The notes: generated by a model from the letters alone, not told the origin. 48,450 bases of DNA from Desulfotignum sp. (GCA_018399285.1 JAGYOW010000024.1:1-48450); one strand, 5' to 3'; shown: positions 27,071 through 36,479, counted from the first letter of the stretch. Made by a program: numbers and translations.

Positions 27071-27463
27071 TCAGTGTGTTGTTGTGTCATTGTCATCGAT
27101 TGTCTGAAAGGCATTCCTTACGGCAATGATGATGTCATCTTCGTTGAACGGTTTTGAAATATAGTCATTGGCCCCGAGTTTCATGGCCTTGACCGCATTC
27201 TGAACCGTTGAGTAGCCTGTGATGACGATCACATAGGTTGCCGGTTTGGCTTTTTTTACCTTTTCAAGGATTTCCATGCCGTCCATGTCTTTGAGTTTCA
27301 TATCTAAAAGCAGGACATCATAGGAATCTTCCATCACGAGTTTAAGCCCGTTGGCACCGGACAGCGATTGATCGCACCGGTACCCCATCTCGCTTAAAAT
27401 CATGGCACAGCCCTTACAGATTACATTTTCATCATCAATGATGAGTAATTTTTTGGATCGCAT
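27071..27463 (-). CDS. response regulator, receiver domain only
   Basis: 130 aa. Receiver domain: acidic LLIIDDENV, phosphoacceptor Asp54 in [11 protein letters not shown], Thr in VIVITGYST, Lys in [11 protein letters not shown]. No output domain, so it acts by phosphotransfer or protein contact. Starts inside the 3' end of the histidine kinase gene (about 30-nt overlap) after AAAGGCTG, and its stop is 4 nt before hdrA, tying signalling to the Hdr operon. Confidence 0.88.
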   Translation of the reverse strand: MRSKKLLIIDDENVICKGCAMILSEMGYRCDQSLSGANGLKLVMEDSYDVLLLDMKLKDMDGMEILEKVKKAKPATYVIVITGYSTVQNAVKAMKLGANDYISKPFNEDDIIIAVRNAFQTIDDNDTTTH

Positions 27464-28718
27464 CATCAGCCTTTCGTGTTAGTTTGCTTTTGCCGTTCTG
27501 AATGGGAAGTTCAATGGAAATCAATGTGCCGGCTCCAGGTTCACTCAACACTTCAATGTCGCCCTGATGATTTTTGATAATTCCGTAACTTACGGCCAGG
27601 CCCAGCCCTGTTCCATCGGATTTGGTGGTGTAAAAAGGTTCAAATATTCTTTTCAACTTGCCTTTGGGGATCCCATATCCATTGTCCTGTATTTCAATCA
27701 CGGCCAGTTTTTTCCCCGTGTCCATTTTCGTGGTGATACTGATAATTCCTTTTTCATCCATGGCATGAACCGAATTGAGCAGCAGATTGATAATCACCTG
27801 TTCAATCTGGTTGTCATCCATTAAAAAATTAACCATATCGGGATCCAGCCTTTTTTTGATCTGGATACGTTTGATATGAAATTCGTTATCCATCAGGACC
27901 AGCGATCTTTCGATCACTTCGTTCACGTTGGCATCTTTTTTTTCAGGCTTTTTTTCTCTGGAAAAATCCAGCAGCCCCTGGATGGTGTTCTTGCACCGCT
28001 GGGTTTCCTGCATGATAATTTCCAGTCCTTCCTTGAACGGTCCTTTCGGGTCAGCCTTTTTAAACAGGTTGGAGCTGTAAAGCAGAATACCGGTCAAAGG
28101 ATTGTTTATTTCATGTGCGATCCCTGCCGCCATTCTGCCCAGAGAGGACAGCCGGTCGATTTTGGTGGCCAGCTTATTGTATCGGATGATATGAAATTTA
28201 ATCCGGTCATTGTGTTTAATGGCGCAGGCCAGTTGCTCGGTCACAGCCGTGATAAAATCCAGCTCGTCTTCTGAAAAGTCTTTCTGTTCACCGAAATAGG
28301 TCCGGATGAAACCGAACACGATATTATCGTAGGTTAAGGGGATGTCCAGTAACATCCGAATCCCGATTTCCCTGGCTTCCTTAGGGTATTTGACCTGGGG
28401 GGCATTCATGATATCCGTGATAATGTGAATCCCCTTATCTTTGTCGGGCCAGGGGAAAAAATTCTCCCTGCACAGCGATTCCAGGGCCAGGTATTTTTCA
28501 TCGATTCCATAGGACGCCTGAATCTCATACCGCTCCGTTTTTTTATTCTGAATGCACAAAATGGCACCCATGGCGTTCAACCCCCGGGAGGCACTGGTCA
28601 CAATGAGCCGGACCAGTTCATTCATGTCTGTTTCAGTTCTGGAGTGAACGACTTTGGAAACTTCCCTGAATGATCGATAAAATATTTTAAATTGCTTCAA
28701 ATCAGTCATAAGGCTCAT
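27435..28718 (-). CDS. GAF-domain sensor histidine kinase
   Basis: 427 aa, no membrane segment. Residues about 30-170 form a GAF-like sensor (NELVRLIVTSASRGLNAMGA, DELDFITAVTEQLACAI). Dimerisation/phosphoacceptor helix GIAHEINNPLTG with His202; N box QVIINLLLNSVHAM, G1 DNGYGIP, F box FEPFYTTK, G2 GTGLGLAVSYG. Soluble, so it senses a cytoplasmic cue, possibly redox or a small ligand. Overlaps the downstream regulator gene; 46 nt after the upstream regulator. Confidence 0.9.
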   Translation of the reverse strand: MSLMTDLKQFKIFYRSFREVSKVVHSRTETDMNELVRLIVTSASRGLNAMGAILCIQNKKTERYEIQASYGIDEKYLALESLCRENFFPWPDKDKGIHIITDIMNAPQVKYPKEAREIGIRMLLDIPLTYDNIVFGFIRTYFGEQKDFSEDELDFITAVTEQLACAIKHNDRIKFHIIRYNKLATKIDRLSSLGRMAAGIAHEINNPLTGILLYSSNLFKKADPKGPFKEGLEIIMQETQRCKNTIQGLLDFSREKKPEKKDANVNEVIERSLVLMDNEFHIKRIQIKKRLDPDMVNFLMDDNQIEQVIINLLLNSVHAMDEKGIISITTKMDTGKKLAVIEIQDNGYGIPKGKLKRIFEPFYTTKSDGTGLGLAVSYGIIKNHQGDIEVLSEPGAGTLISIELPIQNGKSKLTRKADDAIQKITHH

Positions 28719-28764
28719 TTCATTAAAATTAAAGTTAACACAGGAACCGATTTCCCATCATCTG

Positions 28765-29457
28765 TTACCAGGCTTCCCGTTCAAGGCGTTTGTAAATAAA
28801 CATCAGCTGCTTCTGGGTCAGTTCGCCGATATTTTCATGCATCCAGTGAAGATCTCCGGAGGCAATGGCGGCTTTTGCCGCAGAATCCAGAGTATATTCC
28901 TTCAGGGCCTCACTGCTGTTTTCCATGAGCCGAATCCAGAATTTTTCATCTTCCGTTGTCCGGTTCAGCACTTTGAGCACTTCCCTTTTCTGGATGGAGG
29001 TGTTGTAAGATGAATCCAGGCCCTGTTTGAGCACCCGTTGTTTTTGCGCATCTTTTTTCAACGCGGTTGTAATGGCTGAACGGATCTGCTCTTCGGTAAA
29101 CGGTTTGGCAATGAAATCCCGGGCACCGAGCTTCATGGCCTCGACAGCCAGCGCACTGGTGGCATATCCGGTCATCACGATCACCTCTGTTTGAGGCTTG
29201 GTTTCCTTGAGCTGTTTGACCACCTGCATCCCGTCAATATCCGGGAGTCGCAGATCTGCCATCAGCAGGTCGTAATCATATTGCCCGATGGCATCCAGCG
29301 CACCGGAACCCGTTCCCTCCAGATCCACATGATATCCTTGTTCATCCATGATCATTTTCAGGCCTTTGGCCACATTGAGGTCATCTTCCATCACCAGGAT
29401 GTGGGGATGGGCCACTTCAATACGGCTGTCTGATTTCATTTCTTTTAACGCGGTCAT
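28765..29457 (-). CDS. response regulator with uncharacterised C-terminal domain
   Basis: 230 aa; ATG after AAAAGGAGTAAGAT. Receiver domain about residues 18-135: HILVMEDDLNVAKG, phosphoacceptor Asp68 in DLLMADLRLPD, VIVMTGYATSALAVEAMK, DFIAKPFTEE. The last 90 residues are helical (DEKFWIRLMENSSEALKEY, LTQKQLMFIYKRLEREAW) and not a DNA-binding fold I know. First gene after the sigma-54 promoter. Confidence 0.88.
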   Translation of the reverse strand: MTALKEMKSDSRIEVAHPHILVMEDDLNVAKGLKMIMDEQGYHVDLEGTGSGALDAIGQYDYDLLMADLRLPDIDGMQVVKQLKETKPQTEVIVMTGYATSALAVEAMKLGARDFIAKPFTEEQIRSAITTALKKDAQKQRVLKQGLDSSYNTSIQKREVLKVLNRTTEDEKFWIRLMENSSEALKEYTLDSAAKAAIASGDLHWMHENIGELTQKQLMFIYKRLEREAW

Positions 29458-29503
29458 ATCTTACTCCTTTTATTTCATTGGTTGTTGTCCTGTGCCTTTA
29501 AAG

Positions 29504-29519
29504 AGCATATAACGTGCCA
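29504..29519 (-). promoter_or_regulatory. sigma-54 promoter of the RR-HK-RR-hdrA-mvhD-fdhBA operon
   Basis: Minus strand reads TGGCACGTTATATGCT: the -24 element TGGCACG is perfect and the -12 element ATGCT differs by one base from TTGCW, with exact 4-nt spacing. It lies 47 nt upstream of the first regulator start. The neighbouring upstream gene encodes a sigma-54 activator. Confidence 0.8.
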
Positions 29520-29628
29520 CCTGGTCGTAAAAACGGCTTATCTTTAAAAAGACCAATAAAATAAAAATGTTACGATAGATTCATTTGATGATGGTACGAG
29601 GGGCGGTTTTTATAGACAGGGGTGTTTC

Positions 29629-29732
29629 GTATAATTAATTATACAATATAACTGGAGAGCTTGACCAAGCCGGGGAAAGGGAGGGCGGAAACGATATGTA
29701 TAAAAAAATATACATTATATAAAAAAATATAT
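29629..29732. promoter_or_regulatory. three enhancer-like palindromes (GTATA-N6-TATAC)
   Basis: Site 1, GTATAATTAATTATAC (29629-29644), is fully palindromic. Site 2, GTATAAAAAAATATAC (29698-29713), extends to 20 bp (ATGTATA/TATACAT). Site 3, ATATAAAAAAATATAT (29717-29732), is a close variant. All share two 5-bp arms 6 nt apart. They lie about 110-230 bp upstream of the sigma-54 promoter, where NtrC-type activators bind. Sites 2 and 3 are AT-rich, so chance cannot be excluded for them. Confidence 0.6.
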
Positions 29733-29738
29733 GCCGGG

Positions 29739-31145
29739 TCAGTCAGATGATTTGTCGGCCACAATGCCGTATTTTTTCATCATTGCCGAAAAATTTGACC
29801 GCTGCATGCCGGCGTTTTTAGCAGCCAGAGTGATATTCCCGTCGGCACGGGATAGGGCCTGGGACAGAAAAGCCGCCTCAATTTTTCCGAAATAGACCGT
29901 TAAAAATTTCTTTTTGGCTGCTTTCAGCTCGTCAAGGGTTTTGGGAATCTGAATGTCGGGCACCCCTCCCTTTCGTTTGACCTCCAGATGGTCTGATAAA
30001 AAGCGCCGGCTCAGCTGACGGGTATCTGACATGATCACCAGGCGCTCCACCACGTTTTTCAACTGCCGCACATTTCCGGGCCAGTCAAAATTCACCATCA
30101 TTTCCAGGGCATCATCGGAAAAACCTGATATCTGTTTGCCCGTCTCACGGGAAAAGCGTTTTAAAAAATGGTAGGCCAGTTTGGGGATATCATCCTTTCT
30201 CGCTCTCAGGGGCGGGATATAAATGGGAAATACATTTAAACGGTAGAACAGGTCCTGACGGAATTTTTTTTCTTCCACCCGTTTTTTCAAATCCATGTTG
30301 GTGGCCACGATGATCCTGGCCCGGGTCTTTTGCACCTTTCCCGAGCCAATGGCTTTGAATTCGCCGTTTTCCAGGACCCTGAGCAATTTTGACTGAATGT
30401 TCATGTCCAGGTTGGCAATTTCGTCCAGAAACAGGGTGCCTTCCGAGGCAATTTCAAAAATGCCGGGTGTGGTTTTATCGGCACCGGTAAATGCCCCTTT
30501 GACGTGGCCGAATAATTCACTTTCCATCAAGGCGGGAGAAAAGGTATTGCAATCCATGGCCAGGAACCGGTTTCCCGCTCTTTTACTATGGGCATGAATG
30601 GCATTGGCAAACAGTTCTTTGCCCGTGCCGCTTTCTCCATCCAGCAGCACGGTGCTGTCCAGGGCAGCCACGCGCTGAATTTTGTCAAAAATTTCTTTAA
30701 TCAGATGGTTTTCCCCCACAATATTATCAAAACTGAACCGGTCGTAGAGCTGCTTTTTCAGCATCTCGTTTTCCCGGGCCAGGGTCCGGTTTTCCAGTGC
30801 TTTGGCCGTGGATTTGATGATCTCTTTATCATCAAAGGGTTTGGTAATATAGTCGAACGCCCCGTTTTTCATTGCATCCACGGCATTTTCAACGGTACCG
30901 TGACCCGTCATGATGATCACAAAGCAATCCAGCCGCTTTTCATTGATCTGCTTTAATATGTCAATGCCGCTGATGTCCGGCAGCCGGATATCCAGAAGAA
31001 CCAGGTCATAGTTTTGTTCGAAAAGCTTTTCAATTGCCTCGCTGCCGTTCAAGGCAGTGTCCACATCATATCCTTCTTCAATGAGGATCAGTTTGCAGCC
31101 GTTGCAGATATTGGGCTCATCATCAACGATTAAAATTTTGTTCAA
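29739..31145 (-). CDS. NtrC-family sigma-54-dependent response regulator
   Basis: About 468 aa. I chose a TTG start at 31145: GGAGG lies 7 nt before it and the receiver domain begins at once (NKILIVDDEPN); the ATG at 31166 would overlap the ribosome site. Receiver with Asp52 (DLVLLDIRLPD); AAA+ domain with Walker A GESGTGKE, the sigma-54 contact GAFTGA, Walker B GTLFLDEIANL and arginine-finger region; C-terminal Fis-type HTH GNITLAAKNAGMQRSNFSA. Probably activates the Sec operon from the palindromes just downstream of its own gene. Follows the HAD gene by 29 nt. Confidence 0.92.
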   Translation of the reverse strand: MNKILIVDDEPNICNGCKLILIEEGYDVDTALNGSEAIEKLFEQNYDLVLLDIRLPDISGIDILKQINEKRLDCFVIIMTGHGTVENAVDAMKNGAFDYITKPFDDKEIIKSTAKALENRTLARENEMLKKQLYDRFSFDNIVGENHLIKEIFDKIQRVAALDSTVLLDGESGTGKELFANAIHAHSKRAGNRFLAMDCNTFSPALMESELFGHVKGAFTGADKTTPGIFEIASEGTLFLDEIANLDMNIQSKLLRVLENGEFKAIGSGKVQKTRARIIVATNMDLKKRVEEKKFRQDLFYRLNVFPIYIPPLRARKDDIPKLAYHFLKRFSRETGKQISGFSDDALEMMVNFDWPGNVRQLKNVVERLVIMSDTRQLSRRFLSDHLEVKRKGGVPDIQIPKTLDELKAAKKKFLTVYFGKIEAAFLSQALSRADGNITLAAKNAGMQRSNFSAMMKKYGIVADKSSD

Positions 31146-31174
31146 TTGGCATCCTCCAGCAGGCATTGAGTCGA

Positions 31175-31645
31175 TCAGTTTCTCAGGGTGGCCATGATTC
31201 GTTCCCGTGTGTCCAGCAGGGCAAAGACGTCCAGAATATCTTTGACCACCAGATCGGCGGCAGACAACGCACCAGTGGCCAGGCCTTCTTCCTGGAGCAC
31301 GGCAATGCCGATGGCGGCCTGTTTGAGCATGAGCACATCATTGACCCCGTTGCCCGCACACAGGGTCTGATCCGCCCCGAGGGCGGCAATGAACTGCTGC
31401 TTTTGCCGGGCCTGGTCCCCGGGAGAGATGATCACCACGTCACAATCGATGTCTGACACCTGCTGGGTGACAAACCCGAAGGTGTCCGCCGTGATGACAT
31501 GGCAGGCCACCCGGCCGGACAACGATTGGAGCGCTTCTTTGACCCCCGGGATCAGAACCCCGTCTATGGCAATGGTGCCGTTGTAATCAAAAACCAGATG
31601 ATGGATCTGTTTTTCCCCTGCACCGGGGATATTGATATGGATCAT
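31175..31645 (-). CDS. HAD-family hydrolase (P-type-ATPase-like soluble phosphatase)
   Basis: 156 aa. HAD motif I is FDYNGTIA (Asp20 nucleophile; the second Asp position is Asn), motif II-like VITAD, and motif III/IV GNGVNDVLMLKQAAIGIAV as in the P domain of P-type ATPases. No transmembrane part. Such small proteins are often annotated as soluble ATPases or phosphatases of unknown substrate. Same operon direction as the NtrC gene. Confidence 0.8.
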   Translation of the reverse strand: MIHINIPGAGEKQIHHLVFDYNGTIAIDGVLIPGVKEALQSLSGRVACHVITADTFGFVTQQVSDIDCDVVIISPGDQARQKQQFIAALGADQTLCAGNGVNDVLMLKQAAIGIAVLQEEGLATGALSAADLVVKDILDVFALLDTRERIMATLRN

Positions 31646-31877
31646 GATATTTTCCTGTTATGTGTGGCGTTCATTGTTGTCATCCAATAGTGAACTATAC
31701 CAAAACAGGGCGGTCTGTCCAGATTCAAAATTCAAAGGTGCCGGAAATATGATATCCATCAATGCAACCTTGGGACATGGGTTGACAGGGGCCGGTATTC
31801 GGTTTATGGGTGTTTTATGACAACATCGTGCGCACATGGAAATAAAACCGGTTTGCCGGACTGCCCGGAAATTCACA

Positions 31878-32525
31878 ATGGATAACAAAACGGCCATTGT
31901 TGTCATGGTAAAATATCCCCGGGCCGGATCGGTCAAAACCCGGCTCGGCAGGCAGATCGGCATGAACAAAGCCTCGGAGCTGTACCGCGGATTTGTCAGA
32001 ACCCTGCTGGCCACCTGCCGGTCAACGGGCTTTGACGTGGTGATCAGCTGTCATCCGGATCATCTTGTGTCCGATTATCAGGAATGGCTCGGCAACGGGG
32101 TTGGTTTTATGATCCAAAAGGGCCCGGACTTAGGCCATAAAATGCAGGATGCGTTTGAACAGAGCTTTGCCCTTGGGTTTGACCGGGTTATTCTGATGGG
32201 CAGTGATCTGCCCCATCTGCCGGGTGCCGTCATTGAAGCGGCCGCGCAAAAGACCGGGGCGTGCGATGTGGTGATCGGACCGGCCCTGGACGGGGGGTAT
32301 TACCTGGTGGCCACGACAAAGGATCATTTTTTTCCTGACATGTTTGATGATATCCCCTGGAGCACGGCCAATGTGCTGGACATCACCCTGGAGAAACTGG
32401 CGGCAGCCCGGCGCAGGGTGTGTTTGCTGACCGCCATGAGAGACATCGATACCCTGGCGGATCTGACGGCTGTTTCTGCGGAAACCGGGCTGTTTGTCAA
32501 ATCTGATCCCCGTGAAACCGGATAA
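31878..32525 (+). CDS. TIGR04282-family glycosyltransferase-like protein (DUF2064)
   Basis: About 215 aa. ATG at 31878 puts VVMVKYPRAGSVKTRLGRQI at the N-terminus as in the family; an in-frame ATG at 31836 would add 14 unconserved residues, and neither has a clear ribosome site. MGSDLPHLPGAVIEAA and IGPALDGGYYLVA are family hallmarks (nucleotide-sugar and metal binding). TIGR04282 and TIGR04283 proteins are commonly encoded together and have been linked to arsenosugar synthesis; here they overlap. Function otherwise unproven. Confidence 0.85.
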   Translation: MDNKTAIVVMVKYPRAGSVKTRLGRQIGMNKASELYRGFVRTLLATCRSTGFDVVISCHPDHLVSDYQEWLGNGVGFMIQKGPDLGHKMQDAFEQSFALGFDRVILMGSDLPHLPGAVIEAAAQKTGACDVVIGPALDGGYYLVATTKDHFFPDMFDDIPWSTANVLDITLEKLAAARRRVCLLTAMRDIDTLADLTAVSAETGLFVKSDPRETG

Positions 32526-32538
32526 GGCGGCCCGGGAT

Positions 32539-33222
32539 ATGAATATTTCCGTCATCGTGCCCGTATTTCAGGAAGCCAAAACCATTCACGCGTTTCTGAA
32601 AACCGTGCAGGCGGTTTTTCCCGCACCGGCCCATGAAATCATTGTGGTGGACGGCAGTCCTGCAGGCGATACCCTTGCAGCCGTTGCCCTGCCCCAGGTC
32701 AAGACAATTCATTCCCGTAAAGGCCGGGCCAGGCAGATGAACCACGGCGCTGCCATGGCCGGAAAAGAGATTCTGCTGTTTCTGCATGCCGACACCTTGT
32801 TGCCGAAAGATGCCCCGCAGTTGATAACAGATCTGCTTTCCGGAAACCCGCACCTGATGGGCGGCGCGTTTTCTCTGGGGATTGACGATGGCCGGATTTT
32901 TTTGAAGCTCATTGAATGGTTCGCCAATCTCAGATCCCGGCTGACCCAGGTGCCTTACGGTGACCAGAGCATTTTTATCAGAAAAGACTGTTTTGACCGG
33001 GTGGGCGGATTTATGGAGATTCCCATCATGGAGGACCTGGAACTGATGACCCGCATCAGAAAGCAGGGCCGCCGCATCCATATCCTGAAACAAAAATCCG
33101 TCACATCCTCCCGGCGGTGGAACAAAGAAGGGATCGCAACCTGCACCCTTCGCAACTGGCTGATCCGGCTGTTGTATCATCTCGGGGTTCCGGCGGACCG
33201 GCTGGCAGCATTTTACAAATAA
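32539..33222 (+). CDS. TIGR04283-family glycosyltransferase (GT2)
   Basis: 227 aa from the ATG at 32539, weak site AAGGCGG upstream. GT-A motifs: ISVIVPVFQEAKTIHAFL, HEIIVVDGSPAGDTLAA, LLFLHADTLLP (DxD-like HAD), YGDQSIFIRKDCFDRVGGF and PIMEDLELMTRIRKQGR. Cytosolic, family 2 fold. Starts 14 nt after the TIGR04282 stop; the pair likely acts in one pathway. No methyltransferase or ArsM gene is adjacent. Confidence 0.87.
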   Translation: MNISVIVPVFQEAKTIHAFLKTVQAVFPAPAHEIIVVDGSPAGDTLAAVALPQVKTIHSRKGRARQMNHGAAMAGKEILLFLHADTLLPKDAPQLITDLLSGNPHLMGGAFSLGIDDGRIFLKLIEWFANLRSRLTQVPYGDQSIFIRKDCFDRVGGFMEIPIMEDLELMTRIRKQGRRIHILKQKSVTSSRRWNKEGIATCTLRNWLIRLLYHLGVPADRLAAFYK

Positions 33223-33429
33223 CAGGATCAGACAGTCAAACGCAGCAGTCTTCAAAGGTCAAATATAGCGCAAGCATCATTCCTTTCCCAATTGAAAATA
33301 TCATTTTTTGGATTGTATGGGGATCTATAACTTATCCGGGCCGTGAACAATCACACATTGGATATTTTATGTGCAACTCATGGGATCAATATCGTACCGA
33401 ATAGTTCAAATTTGGATACTGATTAACAA

Positions 33430-33976
33430 TCAACGCTCAATGCGTACCTTCACCCGACGTCTGCCCCACCTTAGAGCGTCCTTGTGTGAATCAAAATAGA
33501 GATCGAGCCTTTCCGGGCCTTTGATGGCACCACCGCGATCATTTACTACCCCCCATCCATATCCGGGAATCTTCATGCGGGTGCCAAAAGGATAATATCT
33601 GGTATCGGCGGCAATAGTTCCATCTTCGGGTAACCAGAGCCAGGGTAGCGCCACACGGTGGGGAATCTTCCAGGGATGGGTGACGGTATCCACCGACAAG
33701 AGACCATCATGCTCTCCTGCGGGTCCTTGCCGCTGGCTGTCTTACCGGTATATTCCTTTGCCTTTATTCTTGCCCTTGGTAATATAGCGATCCCAAAATT
33801 GAGTTTCAATAAGGCCCAACTGCCTCGATGCCATTCTCAACACTTTTTACAGCCGCAATAAGCGGTGGTCTCCATCATCGCACCTCATGCCGAGCACAAC
33901 TGGAAAGCCCCAGCAGAAAGACAAGAGCACATAGTGTCAGAAAAAAATCGAAAAAGCCTGCGACGAATGATATCAC
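33430..33976 (-). pseudogene. 3D-domain lipoprotein (MltA-like barrel), frameshifted
   Basis: Upstream, a GTG at 33976 opens a lipoprotein signal (FFLTLCALVFLLGLSSC, lipobox LSSC). After shifts come TAYCGCKKC with an in-frame TGA at the next Cys position, RYITKGKNKGK, KTASGKD, and an intact C-terminal frame TIAADTRYYPFGTRMKIPG, GVVNDRGGAIKGPERLDLYF, DSHKDALRWGRRRVKV. That is a 3D domain (three conserved Asp) as in lytic transglycosylase-related proteins. At least four breaks. Confidence 0.65.
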
Positions 33977-34344
33977 CTCACAACATATAAATTCGTATAA
34001 ACCAAAATATAACCGATAATCATCGGAAGGACAAGAGGGGGATTAATAAGGTGGGGTAATATCGTGCGATGCAAACGGTCTTTCTCTGAATAGGTTGTTA
34101 CCGATAGCATTGGTATCCTGAAAGAATCACGCACCCCGGAGGTTTTGAGTAGGATAATGATGGTTGACTCAAAGAGGAACACATTTCAACGAAATATATT
34201 AAAAAACATTATGAGAAAATGTCCTTGATTATTGTTGTCAGGAAATAGTTGAATTTTAACGGTTGAGTTCAGGAGCAGCCGACCGCAGCGAGGAGTCAAG
34301 GCGTTTTGGCCGAAGGGTGTCCCTGGCAGTCCGCCGCAGCGACG
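33977..34344. other. gene-poor stretch with attC-like element
   Basis: No coding frame recognised. A GC-rich block (about 34257-34349) with two imperfect direct repeats (CCGACCGCAGCGAGG, GTCCGCCGCAGCGACG) stands out in AT-rich surroundings; on the minus strand it begins at the stop codon of the small membrane-protein remnant and ends with TGAACTCAACCGTTA, resembling an integron attC 3' end. Confidence 0.3.
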
Positions 34345-34508
34345 TTATGTTTCCATTTTTATGATATTTCTACAATTATAGGTGCTTTTTATTTGTTTTT
34401 TCCGCAACTTATTGATTATGTAAATAATCACATATCCAATTATACCTATAAATCCAGCTATAAGCCCTTTTCCCCCGCTTCAAGAAGTTGATCTCTATCA
34501 TAATTTGA
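34345..34508 (-). pseudogene. small single-TM protein remnant
   Basis: After a one-base shift the frame reads NYDRDQLLEAGEKGL, then a hydrophobic IAGFIGIIGYVIIYIIN, KLRKKQIKSTYN and a stop at 34345. It follows the next gene upstream so closely that it could be its C-terminus. Not identified. Confidence 0.35.
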
Positions 34509-34511
34509 TTC

Positions 34512-34948
34512 CTATTTAGTTAGATCTAAAGGCATAATAGCTTTCCTATTGAGTTTTTGTTTTTATAGGCATTCTCCATCCATTTAGCGACACGTATAGC
34601 ATCATCCATAGGAACGCCTAAAAGATGATTCTATCTTTTTTGACGAGAGATATGGAAAAATAATTTGCTTGTTTTCAAAAATCCCTTCCCACTGAAGAAG
34701 GTAGCTTTTTAATACATGAATCAAATTCTTTTTAATACAATCGGGACAAGACGTTTTAACACCATTCCAATGACTTTCATTTAGCTTTTTGGCCAGCCAT
34801 TTATTTTCACATTTTTAAAAACTTGTTGAATTAAACCAGTATTTGGATCTTTGAATTGCAAAATGCGAAATAGTCGCCAATATGATTTGGATGATAGTAA
34901 AATAGAAAACATAAGAATTAAGAATAAATTTCTAACGAAAATTTTCAT
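34512..34948 (-). pseudogene. small exported protein of unknown family, frameshifted
   Basis: ATG at 34948 starts a signal-peptide-like KIFVRNLFLILMFSILLSS. Shifted blocks: CENKWLAKKLNESHWNGVKT, CPDCIKKNLIHVLKSYLLQW, GVPMDDAIRVAKWMENAYKN, IMPLDLTK. The IS4-type element ends 5 nt upstream of the ATG and separates it from its ribosome site (GAAGGAT, now beyond the far end of the element). Family not recognised; three Cys/CxxC residues. Confidence 0.5.
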
Positions 34949-34953
34949 ATTAA

Positions 34954-36479
34954 CTCAACTTTCGGGATTCAATCAAAGAAAGTTAAAAAGGACATAACTC
35001 CTTGAAATTGTGACAAAATAAGTTGATGAGCCCTGCTATTTGATATATAGTGGATTTGCGAAAAACACAATAAAATCAAACAGAAAGGGCTCAAATGATA
35101 CATACCAAGATTGACACGGAAACTCAAGCGGACATTAAAATTTTTGGCAAAATTGATGACTTTTTCAACCACTTTAAAATTGCTACTTCTCTGCATCAAA
35201 GCGGCATCAGAAAACGACATGGGCATAGCGTGCGCACCTTGATTTTGACCATATTCACCCTGCCTTTTGTGGGGGAAAATTTCTTCAGGGGCATAGCAAC
35301 CAACGACAACCTGGCATTTGGTAAAGATGCTGCCTATGATGTTCTGAAGGGGTGTCAATCCAACTGGAGAAAGCTGTTGTTGGGTGTCGGCACCAAGCTT
35401 TACGGTTTTTTGAATCGGCTGACAGATAAAGACCGCGAATCTGTTCTGATTGTGGATGACAGCCCTTATGACCGTTCTCGATCCAAAGCGGTAGAGCTGT
35501 TGTCCCGGGTGTGGGATCATAGCAATGGTCGATTTATCAAAGGGTTCGGATGCTCACGGTTTGCTGGTCTGACGGATACAGTTGTCTGCCATTAGATTTT
35601 TCTGCTGTTGTCATCTGCGGATGCCAAAAACCGGCTTTGTGATAATCGCAAATCAATGGACAAGCGGTGTTGTGCATGGCAACGGCGCCAGGAAGCCGTA
35701 GTCAAAGCCCCGGAAAATCTGGAAGCCATGGTCGAAGGACGTTTTGGCGGCCGGTGTCCGGCCAGATATCTGCTGATGGACAGCTGGTTTGCAATGCCCG
35801 CGACCATTAAAGCATCAAAAATATCGATGTGATTGGCATGGTGAAGAAAACCTCAAAGATTCACTATGAACACAATGGCCATTCCATGGATGTGAAAGCA
35901 ATTTATCGGCAGATCAAAAAACGCCGGGGTCGGGCAAAGATCCTGGCAAGTGCGTTGGTAAAGTTAAAGGGCGGATTACCTGCCAGACTTGTATTTGTGC
36001 GGGACAGACGCAAAACCGACTGGTTGGCATTGATTTCCACGGACCTTTTTAATCTATCAGATGAGGACATCGTTCGAATTTACGGCAAACGCTGGGATAT
36101 CGAAGTGTTTTCAAAATGGCCAAACAGCATCTGAAGCTGGCAAAGGAAATGCAATGCCGCGACTATGATGCCCTGGTGGCCCACACCACGATTGTTTTTC
36201 CTGCGGTATATGTTTTTGGCGTACCAGCATCGGATAGAGACTGATGAGGACGTTTGGAGAATTGTTCTATGCCTGCTGTGACGAGGTCTCCGATATTTCG
36301 TTTGTTGAATCGCTTTACAGGATAATGGCGCTTGCCGGCAACAAATTGAAAAAGCTTGGCAGTTATTGTGAGAAAACAGCGGCAGCATTTTTTGATGCGG
36401 TTATGACAACAGCACTGCAATGTTCCGGTTTGTTAGAAAAACGAAAGTTAGCCAGTAATTTTTAAACCCGAAAGTTGAG
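34954..36479 (+). mobile_element. IS4-type insertion sequence, complete ends
   Basis: 1526 bp. Perfect 13-bp terminal inverted repeats: CTCAACTTTCGGG at 34954-34966 and its complement at 36467-36479. Flanked by a perfect 7-bp target duplication ATATTAA (34947-34953 and 36480-36486). One transposase gene fills the element. Perfect ends and duplication indicate a recent insertion. Confidence 0.88.
35095..36465 (+). pseudogene. IS4-family DDE transposase, frameshifted
   Basis: Four frame segments: HTKIDTETQADIKIFGKIDD to SVLIVDDSPYDRSRSKAVEL (first catalytic Asp), then SSADAKNRLCDNRKSMDKRC and RYLLMDSWFAMPATIKA (second Asp), VIGMVKKTSKIHYEHNGHSM and IVRIYGKRWDIEVF followed by KMAKQHLKL (the Y-RW-E-K signature with catalytic Glu), and a C-terminal segment ending LLEKRKLASNF. 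About 455 aa when corrected. Breaks near 35552, 35745, 35820, 36110 and 36200 look like single-base losses. Confidence 0.82.

Noticed and set aside
33829..33840. TGA after TAYCGCKKC in the 3D-domain lipoprotein as another Sec codon
   Set aside because: The gene has several other frame breaks, no convincing SECIS hairpin follows, and no Sec is known in this family.
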